Positions 37,918 to 48,216 of a stretch of DNA of 64,000 nucleotides are shown here, one piece after another. Made by a program: the position numbers and the translations under genes. The notes under the pieces were generated by a model. It saw nothing but the letters and a program-made list of their open reading frames with translations, was not told the DNA's origin and searched no databases. Where the stretch lies: NCBI RefSeq assembly GCF_005434945.1, contig NZ_SKCH01000001.1, forward strand, positions 124,001 through 188,000. The letters are read 5' to 3'. Numbering within the stretch: position 1 is the stretch's first letter; every line of letters starts with the position of its first letter. The stretch comes from Prescottella subtropica. GTDB lineage: Bacteria; Actinomycetota; Actinomycetes; Mycobacteriales; Mycobacteriaceae.

Positions 37918-39362
37918 TGTCCACGACGTCCGACGCCCCCTTCCCGAGCCCGGCCGGCGGTTTCGCGGCCGCGCCCGCCCGGTCGAACCGGCGGAGCACC
38001 GAGCTGTTCCTGCTGTGCGGTTCGATCGCGATCACGACGGTGTCGCTGATCCTGGTCGAGGCCAGCCAGGAGCAGTCGCTCACGTGGGATCTGGCCAAGT
38101 ACGGTCTCGCGTACGCGGTCATGTTCCTCGTCGCGCATCTCGCGGTGCGCCGGTTCGCACCGCACGCAGACCCACTGTTGCTGCCGATCGTGGCGCTGCT
38201 CAACGGGCTGGGCCTGGTCATCATCCACCGGTTGGATCTCGCGGACGCCGATTCCGCGGTCTATCAGGGGTTGCCGATCCCGTCGCCGGACGCGAACCAG
38301 CAGGTGCTGTGGACGGCACTCGCCCTGGGCGGGTTCATCGCGGTCCTCGTGCTGCTCCGCGACTACCGACTGCTGGCCCGCTACGGGTACACCGTCGGCC
38401 TGGCCGGTCTGGTGCTGCTCGCGATCCCGGCGCTGCTGCCGTCGCAGTTCTCCGAGGTCAACGGCGCCAAGATCTGGATCAAGCTGCCCGGGTTCAGTAT
38501 CCAACCGGGCGAGTTCGCGAAGATCCTGCTGATCATCTTCTTCGCGGCGGTCCTGGTCGCCAAGCGTGACCTGTTCACCACCGCGGGCCGGCATTTCCTC
38601 GGCATGGACCTGCCGCGGGCCCGTGATCTGGGCCCGATCCTGGTGGCGTGGATCGTCTCGGTCGCGATCATGGTGTTCGAGAAGGATCTGGGCACGTCGC
38701 TGCTGATCTTCGGCACCGTGCTGGTGATGCTGTACATCGCGACCGAACGGGTCGGCTGGCTGCTGATCGGTGCCGGTCTGCTGCTCGTCGGGTTCTTCTT
38801 CGCGTACCAGATGTTCGGGCACGTCCGGGTGCGGGTGGACACGTGGATCGATCCGCTCGGCGACTACCAGAACACCGGCTACCAGATCTCGCAGTCGCTG
38901 TTCGGGCTGGCGACCGGCGGTGTCGCCGGTACCGGACTGGGCAGCGGACGCCCGTCGCAGGTGCCGTTCGCCAAGACCGACTTCATCGTCGCCGCGATCG
39001 GTGAGGAACTGGGCCTGATCGGCCTAGCCGCGATCCTGATGCTGTTCCTGATCCTGGTGGTCCGTGGGCTGCGGACGGCCCTGGCGGTCCGCGACAGTTT
39101 CGGCAAGCTCCTCGCGGCCGGCCTGTCGTTCACGATCGCGATCCAGTTGTTCGTCGTCGTCGGCGGTGTCACGAAACTGATTCCCCTCACCGGACTGACC
39201 ACCCCGTTCATGTCGTACGGTGGGTCGTCCCTGCTCGCGAACTATCTGCTGTTGGCGCTGCTCATGAAGATCTCCGACGCCGCCCGCACCCCCGCGGCCC
39301 CGAAGAAGAAGGGGCCCGCCCCCATCGCGGACGCCCCCACCGAAATGCTGGGCCGGAAATGA
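37917..39362 (+). CDS. rodA: peptidoglycan glycosyltransferase RodA (SEDS family)
   Basis: A 481-aa SEDS protein with about ten membrane helices. Family hallmarks include the catalytic-region Asp in FEKDLGTSLLIFG, the SGRPSQVPFAKTDFI loop and the terminal PFMSYGGSSL motif. RodA polymerises lipid II during lateral growth and pairs with the class B transpeptidase PbpA encoded next. The N-terminal extension before helix 1 is cytoplasmic. The gene overlaps pstP by 1 nt and pbpA by 4 nt. Confidence 0.95.
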   Translation: MSTTSDAPFPSPAGGFAAAPARSNRRSTELFLLCGSIAITTVSLILVEASQEQSLTWDLAKYGLAYAVMFLVAHLAVRRFAPHADPLLLPIVALLNGLGLVIIHRLDLADADSAVYQGLPIPSPDANQQVLWTALALGGFIAVLVLLRDYRLLARYGYTVGLAGLVLLAIPALLPSQFSEVNGAKIWIKLPGFSIQPGEFAKILLIIFFAAVLVAKRDLFTTAGRHFLGMDLPRARDLGPILVAWIVSVAIMVFEKDLGTSLLIFGTVLVMLYIATERVGWLLIGAGLLLVGFFFAYQMFGHVRVRVDTWIDPLGDYQNTGYQISQSLFGLATGGVAGTGLGSGRPSQVPFAKTDFIVAAIGEELGLIGLAAILMLFLILVVRGLRTALAVRDSFGKLLAAGLSFTIAIQLFVVVGGVTKLIPLTGLTTPFMSYGGSSLLANYLLLALLMKISDAARTPAAPKKKGPAPIADAPTEMLGRK

Positions 39363-40846
39363 ACACACCACTGCGCCGGGTCGCGCTCGCCGTCATGGTG
39401 ATGGTGGTGGCGCTACTCGCCAACGCCACCTACGTGCAGGTCATCAAGGCCGACGACCTGCGGAACGATCCCCGCAACTCGCGGGTGCTGCTCGACGAGT
39501 ACTCCCGGCAGCGCGGCCAGATCTCCGCCGGCGGTCAGGTGCTGGCCGCGTCGGTGCCCACCGACGACCGGTACAAGTATCTGCGCGTGTACCCACCGAA
39601 CCAGGCGGCACCGTCCAGTCCGCTCGCGAACGCCCCGGTCACCGGCTTCTACTCGATGCAGTACGGCAGCGCCGGGTTGGAGCGGGCCGAGGACCCGGTC
39701 CTCAACGGCTCCGACAACCGACTGTTCAGCAAGCGGTTCTTCGATCTGGTGTCGGGTCGGGACCCGCGCGGCGGCAACGTCGTCAGCACCATCGACCCGG
39801 TGATGCAGCAGGTCGCGTACGACGAACTGACCGCGAAGGGTTACACCGGTTCGGTCGTCGCGATCGAGCCGAGCACCGGCAACATCCTGGCCATGGCCAG
39901 CACCCCCAGCTACGATCCGAACCGGCTGTCCGGGCACGACGGCGCGCAGACGTCCGACGCCTGGGACGAACTGAACGCCGACCCGGACAGGCCGATGCTC
40001 AACCGGGCGGTGTCCGCGACGTACCCGCCGGGGTCGACGTTCAAGGTGGTCGTCACGGCGGCCGCGCTCGAGAACGGCGCCAACCCGGACGAGCAGCTCA
40101 CCGCGGCACCGAACATCACACTGCCGGGCACGTCGACGACGCTGGAGAACTACAACGGCACCACGTGCGGGGGCGGTCCGACGGCGTCGCTGCGGGAAGC
40201 GTTCGCCCGCTCCTGCAACACCGCGTTCGTGGAGTTGGGTATCAAGACCGGCACCGACGCGCTCGCCGAGCAGTCGAAGGCGTTCGGGATCGGCCCGAAC
40301 ACGCCCGGGGTCCCGATCCCGGTCGCCGACAGCACGATCGGCTCGATTCCCGACACCGCGGCGCTCGGCCAGTCCAGCATCGGGCAGCGGGACGTCGCAC
40401 TGACACCGCTGCAGAACGCGGAGATCGCCGCGACCATCGCCAACGGCGGCATGCGGATGGAGACGCATCTGGTGTCGCAACTGCAGGCCCCGGACCTGTC
40501 CGACCTGGCGACCACCAGCCCCAAATCGGTGGGCCGGGCCGTGTCGCCGCAGGTCGCGGAGACGTTGACGCAGTTGATGATCGGCTCGGAGAACAACACT
40601 GCCGGTGGCGGCAAGATCCCGGGTGTGCAGATCGCGTCCAAGACCGGCACCGCCGAGCACGGCACCGATCCGCGGAACACGCCGCCGCACGCCTGGTACA
40701 TCGCGTTCGCCCCGGCCCAGAATCCGACCGTCGCGATCGCCGTCATCGTCGAGGACGGCGGGGACCGGGCGCTCGCGGCGACGGGTGGGTCGGTGGCCGC
40801 ACCGATCGGACGTGCCGTCATCGCGGCCGGTTTGCAGAGGGGATGA
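39359..40846 (+). CDS. pbpA: class B penicillin-binding protein PbpA
   Basis: A 495-aa transpeptidase. One N-terminal membrane helix is followed by a dimerisation region and the penicillin-binding domain. Active-site motifs are STFK (nucleophile Ser226), SCN in the second motif and KTGT in the third. It crosslinks strands made by RodA. The ATG overlaps the rodA stop. The gene pair is conserved in elongating actinobacteria. Confidence 0.95.
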   Translation: MNTPLRRVALAVMVMVVALLANATYVQVIKADDLRNDPRNSRVLLDEYSRQRGQISAGGQVLAASVPTDDRYKYLRVYPPNQAAPSSPLANAPVTGFYSMQYGSAGLERAEDPVLNGSDNRLFSKRFFDLVSGRDPRGGNVVSTIDPVMQQVAYDELTAKGYTGSVVAIEPSTGNILAMASTPSYDPNRLSGHDGAQTSDAWDELNADPDRPMLNRAVSATYPPGSTFKVVVTAAALENGANPDEQLTAAPNITLPGTSTTLENYNGTTCGGGPTASLREAFARSCNTAFVELGIKTGTDALAEQSKAFGIGPNTPGVPIPVADSTIGSIPDTAALGQSSIGQRDVALTPLQNAEIAATIANGGMRMETHLVSQLQAPDLSDLATTSPKSVGRAVSPQVAETLTQLMIGSENNTAGGGKIPGVQIASKTGTAEHGTDPRNTPPHAWYIAFAPAQNPTVAIAVIVEDGGDRALAATGGSVAAPIGRAVIAAGLQRG

Positions 40847-40850
40847 GGCA

Positions 40851-42215
40851 GTGTCGTTGACGAACGGATCGGTGATCGGCGGCCGCTACCGCCTGCAACG
40901 GTTGATCGCGACCGGCGGTATGGGCCAGGTGTGGGAGGCCACCGACGGCCGTCTCGACCGCCGGGTCGCGGTGAAGGTACTCAAGGCCGAGTTCTCGTCG
41001 GATCCGGAGTTCCTCGAACGGTTCCGGGTGGAGGCCCGCACCACCGCGCAGCTCAACCATCCCGGCATCGCCGGCGTCTACGACTACGGGGAGACCCACG
41101 ACGACGCCGGTGCCGGCCTCGCCTACCTGGTGATGGAGCTGGTGGCGGGGGAACCGCTCAACGCGGTCCTCGCGCGGGTGGGGCGACTGTCGATTCCGCA
41201 CGCCCTGGACATGCTCGAGCAGACCGGGCGGGCCCTGCAGGTCGCGCATTCGGCCGGGGTGGTGCACCGGGACGTCAAGCCCGGCAACATCCTCATCACC
41301 CCGTCGGGGCAGGTGAAGATCACCGACTTCGGGATCGCGAAGGCCGTGGACGCCTCCCCGGTCACCCGCACCGGCATGGTGATGGGCACCGCCCAGTACA
41401 TCGCCCCGGAGCAGGCCCTCGGCCAGGAGGCGACGTCGGCGAGCGACGTGTACTCGCTCGGTGTCGTCGGCTACGAGGCCCTGTCGGGTCGGCGCCCGTT
41501 CGGCGGGGGCAGCACCCTGACGGTCGCGATGAAGCACGTGCAGGAACCGCCGGAGCCGATGCCCGTCGATCTGCCGGCCCCGATCCGGGAACTGATCGAC
41601 ATCACGCTGACGAAGGATCCGGCGCACCGGTACGGGAGCGGCGGCGAGTTCGCCGACGCGGTCGCCGCGGTGCGGTCCGGGCACCGGCCGCCGCCCGGTC
41701 GGGTGCCGACGGCCGCGACCCGGGTGGTGGCCCCCGTTCCGACGGCCGCACCGACCGCGATGATCGCGTCGCAGCAGCACAGTCAGGTCCCGGAACCGGC
41801 ACCTGCACCGGACGCCGCCGCCGGGTGGACGCCCGGGCAGAAGGCGCTCGCGTGGGCCGGGGGCGGGCTGCTCACCCTGGCCGCGTTGGTGGCGTTGGGG
41901 TTGTTGTTCTTCGGTGGCGGATCGGATCGACCGTCCACACCACCGGCGGTGACCTCGACGACCACCACCGCGAAGCCGACGACGACCACCACGACACCGC
42001 GGACGACGACCACCACACCGCCGCCCACGACCACGACGGCCGAGCCCACCACCACGACCACGCCGCCGCCGACCACGACGACGACCACCGCGAAAACCAC
42101 GACCACCACGCCGCCGCCGACCACGACGACGACCACCGCGAAAACCACCACGACGACGACCCCGACCGAAACCACGACGGCCGAGACGACCACGGCCACT
42201 CAAGGACAGCAATGA
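40851..42215 (+). CDS. pknA: Ser/Thr protein kinase PknA
   Basis: A 454-aa transmembrane kinase. The glycine loop ([10 protein letters not shown]), catalytic Lys in [15 protein letters not shown] catalytic loop, DFG and the APE-like APEQA motif are intact. One membrane helix lies at about residues 330-356. The outside part is only a Thr/Pro tract, without folded domain, and includes a 48-bp in-frame tandem duplication. It controls cell shape and division in mycobacteria. The start is GTG at 40851, 5 nt after pbpA; the longer open frame overlaps pbpA and is not used. It overlaps pknB by ATGA. Confidence 0.94.
   Translation: MSLTNGSVIGGRYRLQRLIATGGMGQVWEATDGRLDRRVAVKVLKAEFSSDPEFLERFRVEARTTAQLNHPGIAGVYDYGETHDDAGAGLAYLVMELVAGEPLNAVLARVGRLSIPHALDMLEQTGRALQVAHSAGVVHRDVKPGNILITPSGQVKITDFGIAKAVDASPVTRTGMVMGTAQYIAPEQALGQEATSASDVYSLGVVGYEALSGRRPFGGGSTLTVAMKHVQEPPEPMPVDLPAPIRELIDITLTKDPAHRYGSGGEFADAVAAVRSGHRPPPGRVPTAATRVVAPVPTAAPTAMIASQQHSQVPEPAPAPDAAAGWTPGQKALAWAGGGLLTLAALVALGLLFFGGGSDRPSTPPAVTSTTTTAKPTTTTTTPRTTTTTPPPTTTTAEPTTTTTPPPTTTTTTAKTTTTTPPPTTTTTTAKTTTTTTPTETTTAETTTATQGQQ
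42061..42156 (+). repeat. 48-bp tandem repeat inside pknA
   Basis: The unit starting CGCCGCCGCCGACCACG at 42061 is repeated from 42109, with 40 bases identical. It encodes two copies of a 16-residue [16 protein letters not shown]-like segment in the outside tail of PknA. Confidence 0.8.
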
Positions 42216-44140
42216 CGACGCCGCGCAATCTCTCCTCCCGGTACGAACTGGGCGAGACCCTGGGCTTCGGTGGCATGTCGGAGGTGCATCGCGGCCGCGA
42301 TCTGCGGTTGAGCCGGGATGTCGCGGTGAAGGTGCTGCGCGCCGATCTCGCCCGTGATCCCACGTTCTACCTGCGGTTCCGTCGTGAGGCGCAGAACGCG
42401 GCAGCCCTGAACCATCCGGCGATCGTCGCCGTCTACGACACCGGTGAGGCCGAGACGGACAGCGGTCCGCTGCCGTACATCGTGATGGAGTACGTCGAGG
42501 GCGACACGCTGCGCGACATCCTGCGCGCCGAGGGCCCGCTGGCGCCGCGGCGGGCGATGGAGATCATCGCCGACGTGTGCGCGGCACTCGATTTCAGTCA
42601 CCGCAACGGCATCGTGCACCGGGACATCAAGCCCGCCAACATCATGATCAACCGTGCCGGCGCGGTGAAGGTGATGGATTTCGGTATCGCCCGCGCCATC
42701 GCGGACGGTGCCAGCACGATGACGCAGACGGCCGCGGTGATCGGGACGGCACAGTACCTGTCGCCGGAACAGGCCCGCGGCGAGCAGGTCGACGCCCGCT
42801 CGGACGTCTACGCGCTCGGCTGTGTGCTGTACGAACTGCTCACCGGTGGGCCGCCGTTCACGGGTGATTCCCCGGTCGCGGTCGCCTACCAGCATGTGCG
42901 GGAGGATCCGAAGACCCCGTCGCTGGTGAACCCGTCGATTCCGACGGTGCTCGATTCGGTGATTCTCAAGGCGATGAGCAAGAACCCGGCCAACCGCTAC
43001 CAGAGTGCCGCGGAGATGCGCAGCGATCTGGTGCGGGTGCTCGGCGGGCAGCGTCCGAGCGCACCGATGGTCCTCACCGACGAGGAACGGACCACGATGT
43101 TCGGAGCCGCCGCCGACGGCGACACCAGTTCCGGATACACCCCGGAACCGGCCCGTCCGGCGCCCGTGACGGCCACCCCGCAGGTGATCGCGCCGTCGAA
43201 GCCGGCGAAGAAGTCGAACACCACCCGCACCGTGCTGCTGGCGGTCGCGGCGCTGATCGTGGTCGGCATCATCGGCGCGTTCACGTTCTCGGTGCTGTCC
43301 GCTCCGTCGAAGGTGACGGTGCCGAACGTGGCGGGCCGCAGTCAGGCGGAGGCCGCCGCGATGCTGCGCGACGCGAAACTCGATTCGACGATCCAGTCCC
43401 GGCCGGATGCGGTCGTCGCGGTCGGCAATGCCATCGGCACCACCCCGTCGGCGGGTACGTCGGTCGACGAGAACAGCAAGGTCACGCTGCAGGTGTCGTC
43501 GGGTCCCGAGCAGGTGCAGGTGCCGAAGCTGACGGGTCTGAGCCAGGACGATGCGGCCGCGGCCCTCGCCGCGGCCGGTCTGCGACTCGACGCGGCCGTC
43601 GACCGGGCCCCGTCGGACCCGAAGCAGCTCGACAAGGTCACCGGTCAGGAGCCGTCGACGGGTGCGAAGGTGAATCTGGATTCGACGGTGGCGATCACCC
43701 TGGGGTCCGGACCCGAGCAGGTGCGGGTGCCGAACGTCGTCGGTCAGACCGTCGACGTGGCGCAGCCGAACATCGAGGGTGCCGGCTTCACGGTGGAGGT
43801 CGAGAAGGTCGACTCCGGGAAACCGGAGGGCCAGGTGGTCGCGATGACCCCGACCGGCGGGTCGGCCGCCGCGAAGGGGGACACGATCCGTCTGCAGGTG
43901 TCGAACGGCAAACTGTTCACGATGCCGGATCTGACGCAGATGTCGCTGTCGCAGGCGGTGGACGCGCTGCGCCGCGCCGGCTGGACCGGATCGTCGAACC
44001 AGCTGTCGCAGAAGAAGCAGCCCACTCTGGACACCGCCCTGGTCGGCAAGATCGTCGGGCAGCAGCAGGCGCCGGGCAGCGACGTCGCGAAGAACGAGCA
44101 GCTGACGGTGCTCGTCGGGGAACTCGGTATCCCCCGATAG
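42212..44140 (+). CDS. pknB: Ser/Thr protein kinase PknB with four PASTA domains
   Basis: A 642-aa kinase. The kinase domain covers residues about 11-275 with [28 protein letters not shown] and SPEQA. A membrane helix is at about 340-362. Four extracytoplasmic PASTA repeats follow, beginning [24 protein letters not shown] and [13 protein letters not shown] domains sense muropeptides and lipid II, so PknB matches wall synthesis to growth. The gene overlaps pknA by 4 nt. The terminator follows directly. In many mycobacteria it is essential. Confidence 0.96.
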   Translation: MTTPRNLSSRYELGETLGFGGMSEVHRGRDLRLSRDVAVKVLRADLARDPTFYLRFRREAQNAAALNHPAIVAVYDTGEAETDSGPLPYIVMEYVEGDTLRDILRAEGPLAPRRAMEIIADVCAALDFSHRNGIVHRDIKPANIMINRAGAVKVMDFGIARAIADGASTMTQTAAVIGTAQYLSPEQARGEQVDARSDVYALGCVLYELLTGGPPFTGDSPVAVAYQHVREDPKTPSLVNPSIPTVLDSVILKAMSKNPANRYQSAAEMRSDLVRVLGGQRPSAPMVLTDEERTTMFGAAADGDTSSGYTPEPARPAPVTATPQVIAPSKPAKKSNTTRTVLLAVAALIVVGIIGAFTFSVLSAPSKVTVPNVAGRSQAEAAAMLRDAKLDSTIQSRPDAVVAVGNAIGTTPSAGTSVDENSKVTLQVSSGPEQVQVPKLTGLSQDDAAAALAAAGLRLDAAVDRAPSDPKQLDKVTGQEPSTGAKVNLDSTVAITLGSGPEQVRVPNVVGQTVDVAQPNIEGAGFTVEVEKVDSGKPEGQVVAMTPTGGSAAAKGDTIRLQVSNGKLFTMPDLTQMSLSQAVDALRRAGWTGSSNQLSQKKQPTLDTALVGKIVGQQQAPGSDVAKNEQLTVLVGELGIPR

Positions 44141-44152
44141 CAGCCCCGGAAC

Positions 44153-44189
44153 ACAGGAGCGGCCCCCGTGAAACGGGGGCCGCTCCTGT
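44153..44189. terminator. bidirectional terminator after pknB
   Basis: ACAGGAGCGGCCCCCGT and ACGGGGGCCGCTCCTGT form a 17-bp perfect stem with a 3-nt loop between convergent pknB and the amidotransferase gene. Confidence 0.9.
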
Positions 44190-44202
44190 CGTGTTCCGCC
44201 GG

Positions 44203-44868
44203 TCAGCGGGCGAGGGCGTCGCCGAGCGAGCGGGCGACCTCGTCCTCGAGGGTCGCGACGAGCGTCTCGGCGGGCGCCTGCCCGCACACCCCGAGCCAGT
44301 TCGCGAGCATCCGGTGCCCGCCCTGGGTGAGCACCGACTCGGGATGGAACTGCACGCCGTGGATGGGCAGTTCCCGGTGCCGCATCGCCATCACGATGCC
44401 GCTGTCGGTGCGGGCGGTGACCTCCAGTTCCGTGGGGACGGTGTCTTCGAGGACGGTCAGCGAGTGGTAGCGGGTGGCGGTGAACGGGTCCGGGAGCCCG
44501 GCCAGGACACCTCGATCGTTGTGGTGGACGGTGCTGGTCTTGCCGTGCAGCAGTTCCGGGGCGCGGTCGACCGTGGCGCCGAACGCGGCACCGATCGCCT
44601 GATGGCCCAAGCACACACCGAGCAGCGGGGTCTTCGCGGCCGCACACGCGCCGACGAGCGGCATCGTCGCACCGGCCCGCTGCGGGGTGCCGGGGCCGGG
44701 GCTGAGCAGGATGCCGTCGAAGTCGGCGGCCGCGGCCTCGATCGCGTCGTCCCCGGTCAACCGGGGGTCGTCGTTGCGCCACACCTCGGCCTGCGTTCCG
44801 AGCTGGCCCAGGTACTGGACCAGGTTGAACACGAAGCTGTCGTAGTTGTCGACGACGAGGATGCGCAT
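44203..44868 (-). CDS. glutamine amidotransferase, TrpG/PabA type
   Basis: A 221-aa class I glutamine amidotransferase. The nucleophile is in GVCLGHQAIG and the His-Glu pair in VQFHPES. It supplies ammonia to anthranilate synthase and/or aminodeoxychorismate synthase; in mycobacteria the gene in the same position is annotated trpG. The conserved start MRILVVDNYDSF fixes the ATG at 44868. No trpE/pabB partner is nearby, so a dual role is plausible. Confidence 0.92.
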   Translation of the reverse strand: MRILVVDNYDSFVFNLVQYLGQLGTQAEVWRNDDPRLTGDDAIEAAAADFDGILLSPGPGTPQRAGATMPLVGACAAAKTPLLGVCLGHQAIGAAFGATVDRAPELLHGKTSTVHHNDRGVLAGLPDPFTATRYHSLTVLEDTVPTELEVTARTDSGIVMAMRHRELPIHGVQFHPESVLTQGGHRMLANWLGVCGQAPAETLVATLEDEVARSLGDALAR

Positions 44869-44891
44869 GGGAGCAGGGTAACCCGTACCTG

Positions 44892-45656
44892 TCAGGTGAC
44901 GGGGTGCGCGTACTCGGTGTGCAACTGCCCGGTGTAGCCGGGCACGGTGAGCTGCCCGGATTCCTGCTGGGTGTAGCCGAGTCCGTATCGGACGGCGTAC
45001 TGCTTGAACATCTTGATGCCGGGTTCGTTCGCGAGGGTCGCCGCGAGCCGGGCCGGGTCGCCGATCGCGGTGACCACGTACGGCGGGCTGTAGGTGCGGC
45101 CGTGCAGCAGCAGGGTGTTGCCGATACAGCGGGGCGCGGACGTGTTCACGATCCGCTGGTCCTGCATGGCGATCGCCTCGGCACCCCCGGCCCACAGCGC
45201 GTTGAGGACGCTCTGCACGTCCTGCTGGTGCACGACGAGGTCGTCGGGGGACGCGCCGGCCGGGTAGCGGCCGTCGGCGTCGCGGGGTGCGTCGGTGAGG
45301 GTGACGACGATACCGGGCCCGGTGAGCGGGGTCAGTCCGGCGGCGTCGGCGAGACCGCCGGACCGGTCGAGGATCTCCGCGACCCGGGTGTCGACACCGG
45401 CCGCCGCCTCCTGGAAGTGCTGCACGCGGGCAGCGAGGTCGTCGCGGGCGGCGGCGGCCCGATCGACGTCGACCTGGGCGCGGCGCACCAGGTCGGACAG
45501 CCGGGTCGAGTCGGCGGCGCGCAGTTCGTTGCCGTGGGACACCTCGCGGGTGGTCGCCAGCAGCAGTCCGGCGACGAGGCACACCACCAGGACCGCGATG
45601 GGCCAGAATCCGAACCGCGGACGGCTGCCCGGCGGCCGTTCGTCGACGTCCGGCAC
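44892..45656 (-). CDS. DUF881 family membrane-anchored protein
   Basis: A 254-aa protein of the DUF881 family. One N-terminal membrane helix (FWPIAVLVVCLVAGLLLA) is followed by a coiled-coil-like segment and an outside domain (LTGPGIVVTLTDAP, VVHQQDVQSVLNALW). The same gene sits in this place in mycobacteria, between trpG and crgA. Its function is unknown, but the location among division genes is suggestive. The start is GTG at 45656. Confidence 0.88.
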   Translation of the reverse strand: MPDVDERPPGSRPRFGFWPIAVLVVCLVAGLLLATTREVSHGNELRAADSTRLSDLVRRAQVDVDRAAAARDDLAARVQHFQEAAAGVDTRVAEILDRSGGLADAAGLTPLTGPGIVVTLTDAPRDADGRYPAGASPDDLVVHQQDVQSVLNALWAGGAEAIAMQDQRIVNTSAPRCIGNTLLLHGRTYSPPYVVTAIGDPARLAATLANEPGIKMFKQYAVRYGLGYTQQESGQLTVPGYTGQLHTEYAHPVT

Positions 45657-45833
45657 CCTCGATCCCCACTCCCACCACGGACATTCGGTGCGTGACCGGT
45701 CCTGGTCGCGCTCGTTTCGGCTAGCGTGTACTGCACAACAGGTAGAGCGAATCTACCCTGTCCGTCCGGTTCGGTCCGGGCACCCGAACGTGTTCTCCAC
45801 CCGTACGAAGCATCCACACGAAACAAGGACGTC

Positions 45834-46097
45834 ATGCCGAAGTCGAAGGTCCGGAAGAAGACCGATTACACGATCAATCCTGCGAACCGCACCCCGGTGA
45901 AGGTGAAGGCCGGGCCGTCGAGTGCGCTGTACGTGTCGGTGATGCTCGGGTTCATGCTCGTCGGTCTGGCCTGGCTGATCGTGTACTACCTGGCCGCCGA
46001 GAACCTCACCTGGATGAACGATCTGGGGGCGTACAACTTCCTGATCGGTTTCGGTTTCATGGTCGTCGGCCTCGTCATGACCATGAAATGGCGTTGA
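45834..46097 (+). CDS. crgA: cell division protein CrgA
   Basis: An 87-aa protein with two membrane helices ([20 protein letters not shown] and [16 protein letters not shown]) and a basic N-terminus MPKSKVRKK, as in CrgA. It recruits and stabilises division proteins such as FtsI and Wag31/CwsA at the septum and pole. The ATG at 45834 follows AACAAGGAC. Its gene order with DUF881 and the PH-domain gene is conserved. Confidence 0.94.
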   Translation: MPKSKVRKKTDYTINPANRTPVKVKAGPSSALYVSVMLGFMLVGLAWLIVYYLAAENLTWMNDLGAYNFLIGFGFMVVGLVMTMKWR

Positions 46098-46139
46098 CCG
46101 GCCCGCACGTCCAATTACACACGTGTTATTCATCCCCAT

Positions 46140-46161
46140 TGTGGATAACCCCTGTGGACAA
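46140..46161. other. pair of DnaA-box-like sequences
   Basis: TGTGGATAA (46140-46148) and TGTGGACAA (46153-46161) are reverse complements of TTATCCACA and TTGTCCACA, both in the same orientation and separated by four bases. They lie between crgA and the PH-domain gene. Confidence 0.65.
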
Positions 46162-46178
46162 CTCGGGGGTTCGTGCAC

Positions 46179-46649
46179 ATGCCTGAGGACGGATACCGGC
46201 CGGAGTCGCCACTTTCCTGGTCGACACCGCTCGGCGCGGTGGTCGCGCTGACGGTCGGCGGGGTCGCGTTGATCGTGGCGGCACTGCTCCTGGGGATCGA
46301 CGCCGCGGGGCTGTTCCTGGTGACCCTGGCGGCGGTCGCGATGCTGGTGCTCGCCGGTCTCGGGGCACGGCAGCGGCCCCGGCTCGCCGTCGTGGACGTC
46401 GACGGGATTCCGGCGCTCGCGGCGACCCGGTTGCGGGGGCGGCGCGTCTACCGGCGCGACGATCTGACCCGTGTTCGGATCGTGGCATATCCGCGGATGG
46501 GCCGGCGGGTGCCGATGCTCGAGATCGACGCCGTCGACCCCGACGGCACCGAACGCCTGCTGATCTTCGGTCGGTGGGATCTCGGTGCCGACCCGACGAT
46601 CGTGTTCGACGCACTCGCGGTGCGGGGGCTGACTCCCGCACCGGAGTGA
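46179..46649 (+). CDS. PH-domain (bacterial PH-like) membrane protein
   Basis: A 156-aa protein: two membrane helices (residues about 17-60), then a short bacterial PH-like domain. It corresponds to the mycobacterial gene between ppiA and crgA (Rv0010c type). The ATG at 46179 is preferred over the GTG at 46173 because the GGGGG purine tract is better spaced. DnaA-box-like sites lie directly upstream. Its function is unknown. Confidence 0.82.
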   Translation: MPEDGYRPESPLSWSTPLGAVVALTVGGVALIVAALLLGIDAAGLFLVTLAAVAMLVLAGLGARQRPRLAVVDVDGIPALAATRLRGRRVYRRDDLTRVRIVAYPRMGRRVPMLEIDAVDPDGTERLLIFGRWDLGADPTIVFDALAVRGLTPAPE

Positions 46650-46655
46650 CCGGGC

Positions 46656-47624
46656 TCAGACGAGACCGGGAATCTGCTCCCGCAGGCCGACGACGCGCAG
46701 TGCGATCAGCCCGACGACGAGGACGGTGACGGCCCCGAGCCCGGCCCAGCCGAGTTGCCGAGCCCGCGCGACCGACGCCGGGGTGCGGTCACCGACCGGC
46801 GCGTACACGAGGACGGCGGTGGCGGCGGCACCGGCGACGAGACCACCGATGTGCCCCCACAGTGAGATGCCGGGCACGGTGACGCTGATGACGACGTTGA
46901 GACCGATGACTGCGAGGATCGGGCCGGGACTGCGTCGCATCCGGAGGAGCAGAACCGCCTGGGCGCCCATGATGCCGAAGATGGCACCGGACGCGCCCGC
47001 GGTGAACGAGTTCAGCGATTCGAACGTCAGGGCCGACGCGGACCCGCCGAGCAGCGCGATCAGGTAGACCGCGAGATAGCGGCTGCGGCCGAGCACGATC
47101 TCGGTGTCACGGCCGAGGATCCACAGCGCGAACATGTTCACGGCCAGGTGGATCAGGCCGAAGTGCAGGAAGCCACTGCCGAGGATCCGGAACCAGTCCC
47201 CCTGCGCGACCGCGTTCGGGTCCAGGACCAGCCACCCGAACACCGGCGAGTCGAAGACGGCGGCACCGGTACGCAGGTTGATCCGGCCGGCGCCGTTGTC
47301 CATGAGCGAGCCGGCCTGCAACGCGGTGACCGCGAAGATCACCACGTTGAGTGCGATCAGCACGTACGTGACGATCGGGGTGGGCAGCTGCGACCGGATC
47401 GGGGCGCCCGCGACGGTACGGGCCTGCGGCACGTCGCGCTGCCCGGCGGCGACGCAGTCGACGCACTGGTGGCCGACGGACGCCGAACGCAGACAGTCCG
47501 GGCAGGCCGGGCGGCCGCAGCGGGTACAGGACAGCGCGGTGGGACGAGCGGGGTGGCGGACGCACCTCGGCTGAGGTGGCGGGGTGCCCTCGCTCGCCGC
47601 ACCACCCCAGCCGGGGTTCGTCAT
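46656..47624 (-). CDS. rhomboid-family intramembrane serine protease
   Basis: A 322-aa rhomboid. The N-terminal ~45 residues carry a zinc-finger-like Cys/His cluster (CVRH, CTRC, CPDC, CVDC). The membrane part has the nucleophile in GASGAIFG and the partner His in LWGHIGG. An HFGLIHLAVNMFALW segment with the conserved His/Asn precedes them. It cleaves transmembrane substrates; the substrate here is unknown. It is 11 nt after ppiA on the same strand. Confidence 0.93.
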   Translation of the reverse strand: MTNPGWGGAASEGTPPPQPRCVRHPARPTALSCTRCGRPACPDCLRSASVGHQCVDCVAAGQRDVPQARTVAGAPIRSQLPTPIVTYVLIALNVVIFAVTALQAGSLMDNGAGRINLRTGAAVFDSPVFGWLVLDPNAVAQGDWFRILGSGFLHFGLIHLAVNMFALWILGRDTEIVLGRSRYLAVYLIALLGGSASALTFESLNSFTAGASGAIFGIMGAQAVLLLRMRRSPGPILAVIGLNVVISVTVPGISLWGHIGGLVAGAAATAVLVYAPVGDRTPASVARARQLGWAGLGAVTVLVVGLIALRVVGLREQIPGLV

Positions 47625-47635
47625 TCGAGAGTTCC

Positions 47636-48157
47636 TTACGCGACGGTGATGCTGTTGATGACGACGTCGTCGACCGGGCGGTCGCCGCGGTCGACCGCGG
47701 TGGTGGCGATGGCGTCGACGACCTTCTTCGACTCCTCGTCCAGCACCTCACCGAAGATGGTGTGGCGACGGTTCAGGTGCGGGGTGGGGCCCACGGTGAT
47801 GAAGAACTGCGAACCGTTGGTGCCCGGGCCGGCGTTCGCCATGGCCAGCAGGTAGCCGCGGTCGAACTGCAGTTCGGGGTGGAACTCGTCACCGAACTTG
47901 TAGCCCGGGCCGCCACGACCGGTACCGGTCGGGTCGCCGCCCTGGATCATGAAGCCGTCGATGACGCGGTGGAAGACGGCGCCGTCGTAGAACGGGCCGG
48001 TGGCACCGCCCTGTGCGTTCTGCGTCGAGTACTCCTTGGAGCCGTTCGCGAGGCCGACGAAGTTCTCGACGGTCTTCGGCGCATGGTTGCCGAACAGCGC
48101 GATCGTGATGTCGCCGCGATTGGTGTGCAGCGTGGCGGTAGCAGTCTGTGAAGTCAC
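47636..48157 (-). CDS. ppiA: peptidyl-prolyl cis-trans isomerase PpiA (cyclophilin)
   Basis: A 173-aa cyclophilin. Catalytic and cyclosporin-site motifs are [23 protein letters not shown] and HTIFGEV. No signal peptide is present, so it is cytoplasmic. The start is GTG at 48157. It is divergent from a small CwsA-like gene as in mycobacteria. Confidence 0.95.
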   Translation of the reverse strand: MTSQTATATLHTNRGDITIALFGNHAPKTVENFVGLANGSKEYSTQNAQGGATGPFYDGAVFHRVIDGFMIQGGDPTGTGRGGPGYKFGDEFHPELQFDRGYLLAMANAGPGTNGSQFFITVGPTPHLNRRHTIFGEVLDEESKKVVDAIATTAVDRGDRPVDDVVINSITVA

Positions 48158-48216
48158 TCCCCTATCGTGCCATTGCCGTCGGCCGGGTGTGCACGTCCTG
48201 TGCAAGAGTGGAGGCC

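Noticed and set aside
42000-42170. CRISPR-like array in pknA
   Set aside because: The repeats are in-frame codon repeats for Thr/Pro without spacers; there are no cas genes.
41783-42199. Val-rich frame opposite the PknA tail
   Set aside because: Merely the reverse of a Thr-rich ACC/ACG tract.
46140-46161. Replication origin (oriC) at the DnaA boxes
   Set aside because: Only two boxes, no AT-rich stretch and no dnaA/dnaN nearby; too little for an origin.
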